A program made the position numbers and the translations under genes. Below, piece by piece: positions 63,824 to 64,000 of a DNA stretch of 64,000 nt. The notes beneath the pieces are model-generated. The model searched no databases. It was not told where the DNA came from and saw only the letters and a list, made by a program, of their open reading frames with translations. Position 1 is the first letter of the stretch, and each line of letters starts with the position of its first letter. Source of the stretch: Flavobacterium sp. N1736 (GTDB lineage: Bacteria; Bacteroidota; Bacteroidia; Flavobacteriales; Flavobacteriaceae); contig NZ_CP109994.1 in assembly GCF_025947065.1 (NCBI RefSeq), forward strand, positions 1,736,001-1,800,000, written 5' to 3'.

Positions 63824-64000
63824 TTACTCTGTTAATTGTTTGTTTATATAGACATTTTTAAAGGTTACTCCGTTTATTAAGCTTTTATCTATATTGGTTT
63901 TGGTGGTTTCTATATTTAAATTTTCAAAAGTAAAATTTGACAAACGTACATTCGGGTCATTTTCAACTCCGTAAAAAGTATCACATTTCAACTCTATATT
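63824..64000 (-). CDS. C-terminal end of a beta-helix pectinase-like protein (partial)
   Basis: An open frame runs in from the right edge on the minus strand for 58 codons to a TAA at 63824-63826. It reads NIELKCDTFYGVEND, then VRLSNFTFENLNIETT and NGVTFKNVYINKQL. The alternating NFTFENLNI and VTFKNVYIN strands are the last turns of a right-handed beta-helix, as at the end of GH28-type enzymes. The start and any catalytic residues are outside the window. It suggests that the pectin locus continues to the right. Confidence 0.7.
   Translation of the reverse strand, partial: NIELKCDTFYGVENDPNVRLSNFTFENLNIETTKTNIDKSLINGVTFKNVYINKQLTE

Overview
The window looks like a chromosome segment of a Flavobacterium-type member of the Bacteroidota. 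The evidence is low GC, two SusC/SusD pairs, a hybrid two-component regulator with an AraC-type output domain, TAnnTTTG promoter -7 elements, a small histone H1-like protein, and many hairpin-forming intergenic repeats. I see no rRNA, tRNA, CRISPR array, transposase or prophage.

Layout. (1) 1-12.2 kb: a first polysaccharide utilisation locus (PUL). It holds the end of a hybrid regulator, SusC, SusD, a GH88 unsaturated glucuronyl hydrolase, two secreted GH2 enzymes (at least one like a beta-glucuronidase) and a DUF2911 protein, which points to a glucuronate-containing glycan. A secreted beta-lactamase-fold hydrolase follows, then an intergenic region of tandem palindromes. (2) 14.5-21.4 kb: a molybdenum hydroxylase module with three PaoABC-like subunits, a NifS-like cysteine desulfurase, an XdhC/PaoD-like chaperone and a MocA-like cytidylyltransferase whose reading frame is broken by one base. 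(3) 21.7-27 kb: housekeeping and small genes (NlpE-like lipoprotein, YegP-like protein, XRE regulator, two small membrane proteins) and a class II B12-dependent ribonucleotide reductase. (4) 27-38.9 kb, minus strand: a sugar kinase, lutABC, then L-rhamnulokinase, L-rhamnose isomerase, a fused rhamnulose-1-phosphate aldolase/lactaldehyde dehydrogenase and the RhaT importer, with a divergent GntR regulator. (5) 39-64 kb: a toxin-antitoxin pair and a rhamnogalacturonan-I PUL with GH28, two CE12 esterase genes (one a tandem two-domain protein), GH2, GH105, rhamnose mutarotase, SusD, SusC, PL11, a six-hairpin-type enzyme of unassigned family and a very large DUF4450-like protein. A second pectinase-like gene runs off the right edge.

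Regions 4 and 5 form one pathway. Outer-membrane and periplasmic enzymes deacetylate and cut rhamnogalacturonan, GH105 frees rhamnose, and RhaT imports it. The mutarotase, isomerase, kinase and fused aldolase/dehydrogenase convert it to DHAP and L-lactate, and LutABC oxidises the lactate to pyruvate. The main new signal is regulatory. A 17-bp direct-repeat motif, GGATAGTACAGGATAGT and variants, occurs at six sites in front of rhaT, GH28, CE12, SusC, the DUF4450-like gene and the tandem CE12 gene. At five of the six it lies 18 or 19 bp upstream of a TAnnTTTG-like element, so it looks like the activator site of a single rhamnogalacturonan/rhamnose regulon. Other notable signals are twelve exact TTTCAGG copies in the predicted leader of the tandem CE12 gene, the frameshifted mocA-like gene, and several dispersed hairpin repeat families, including three perfect hairpins with 30-31 bp arms whose arm sequences differ from one another while staying self-complementary.
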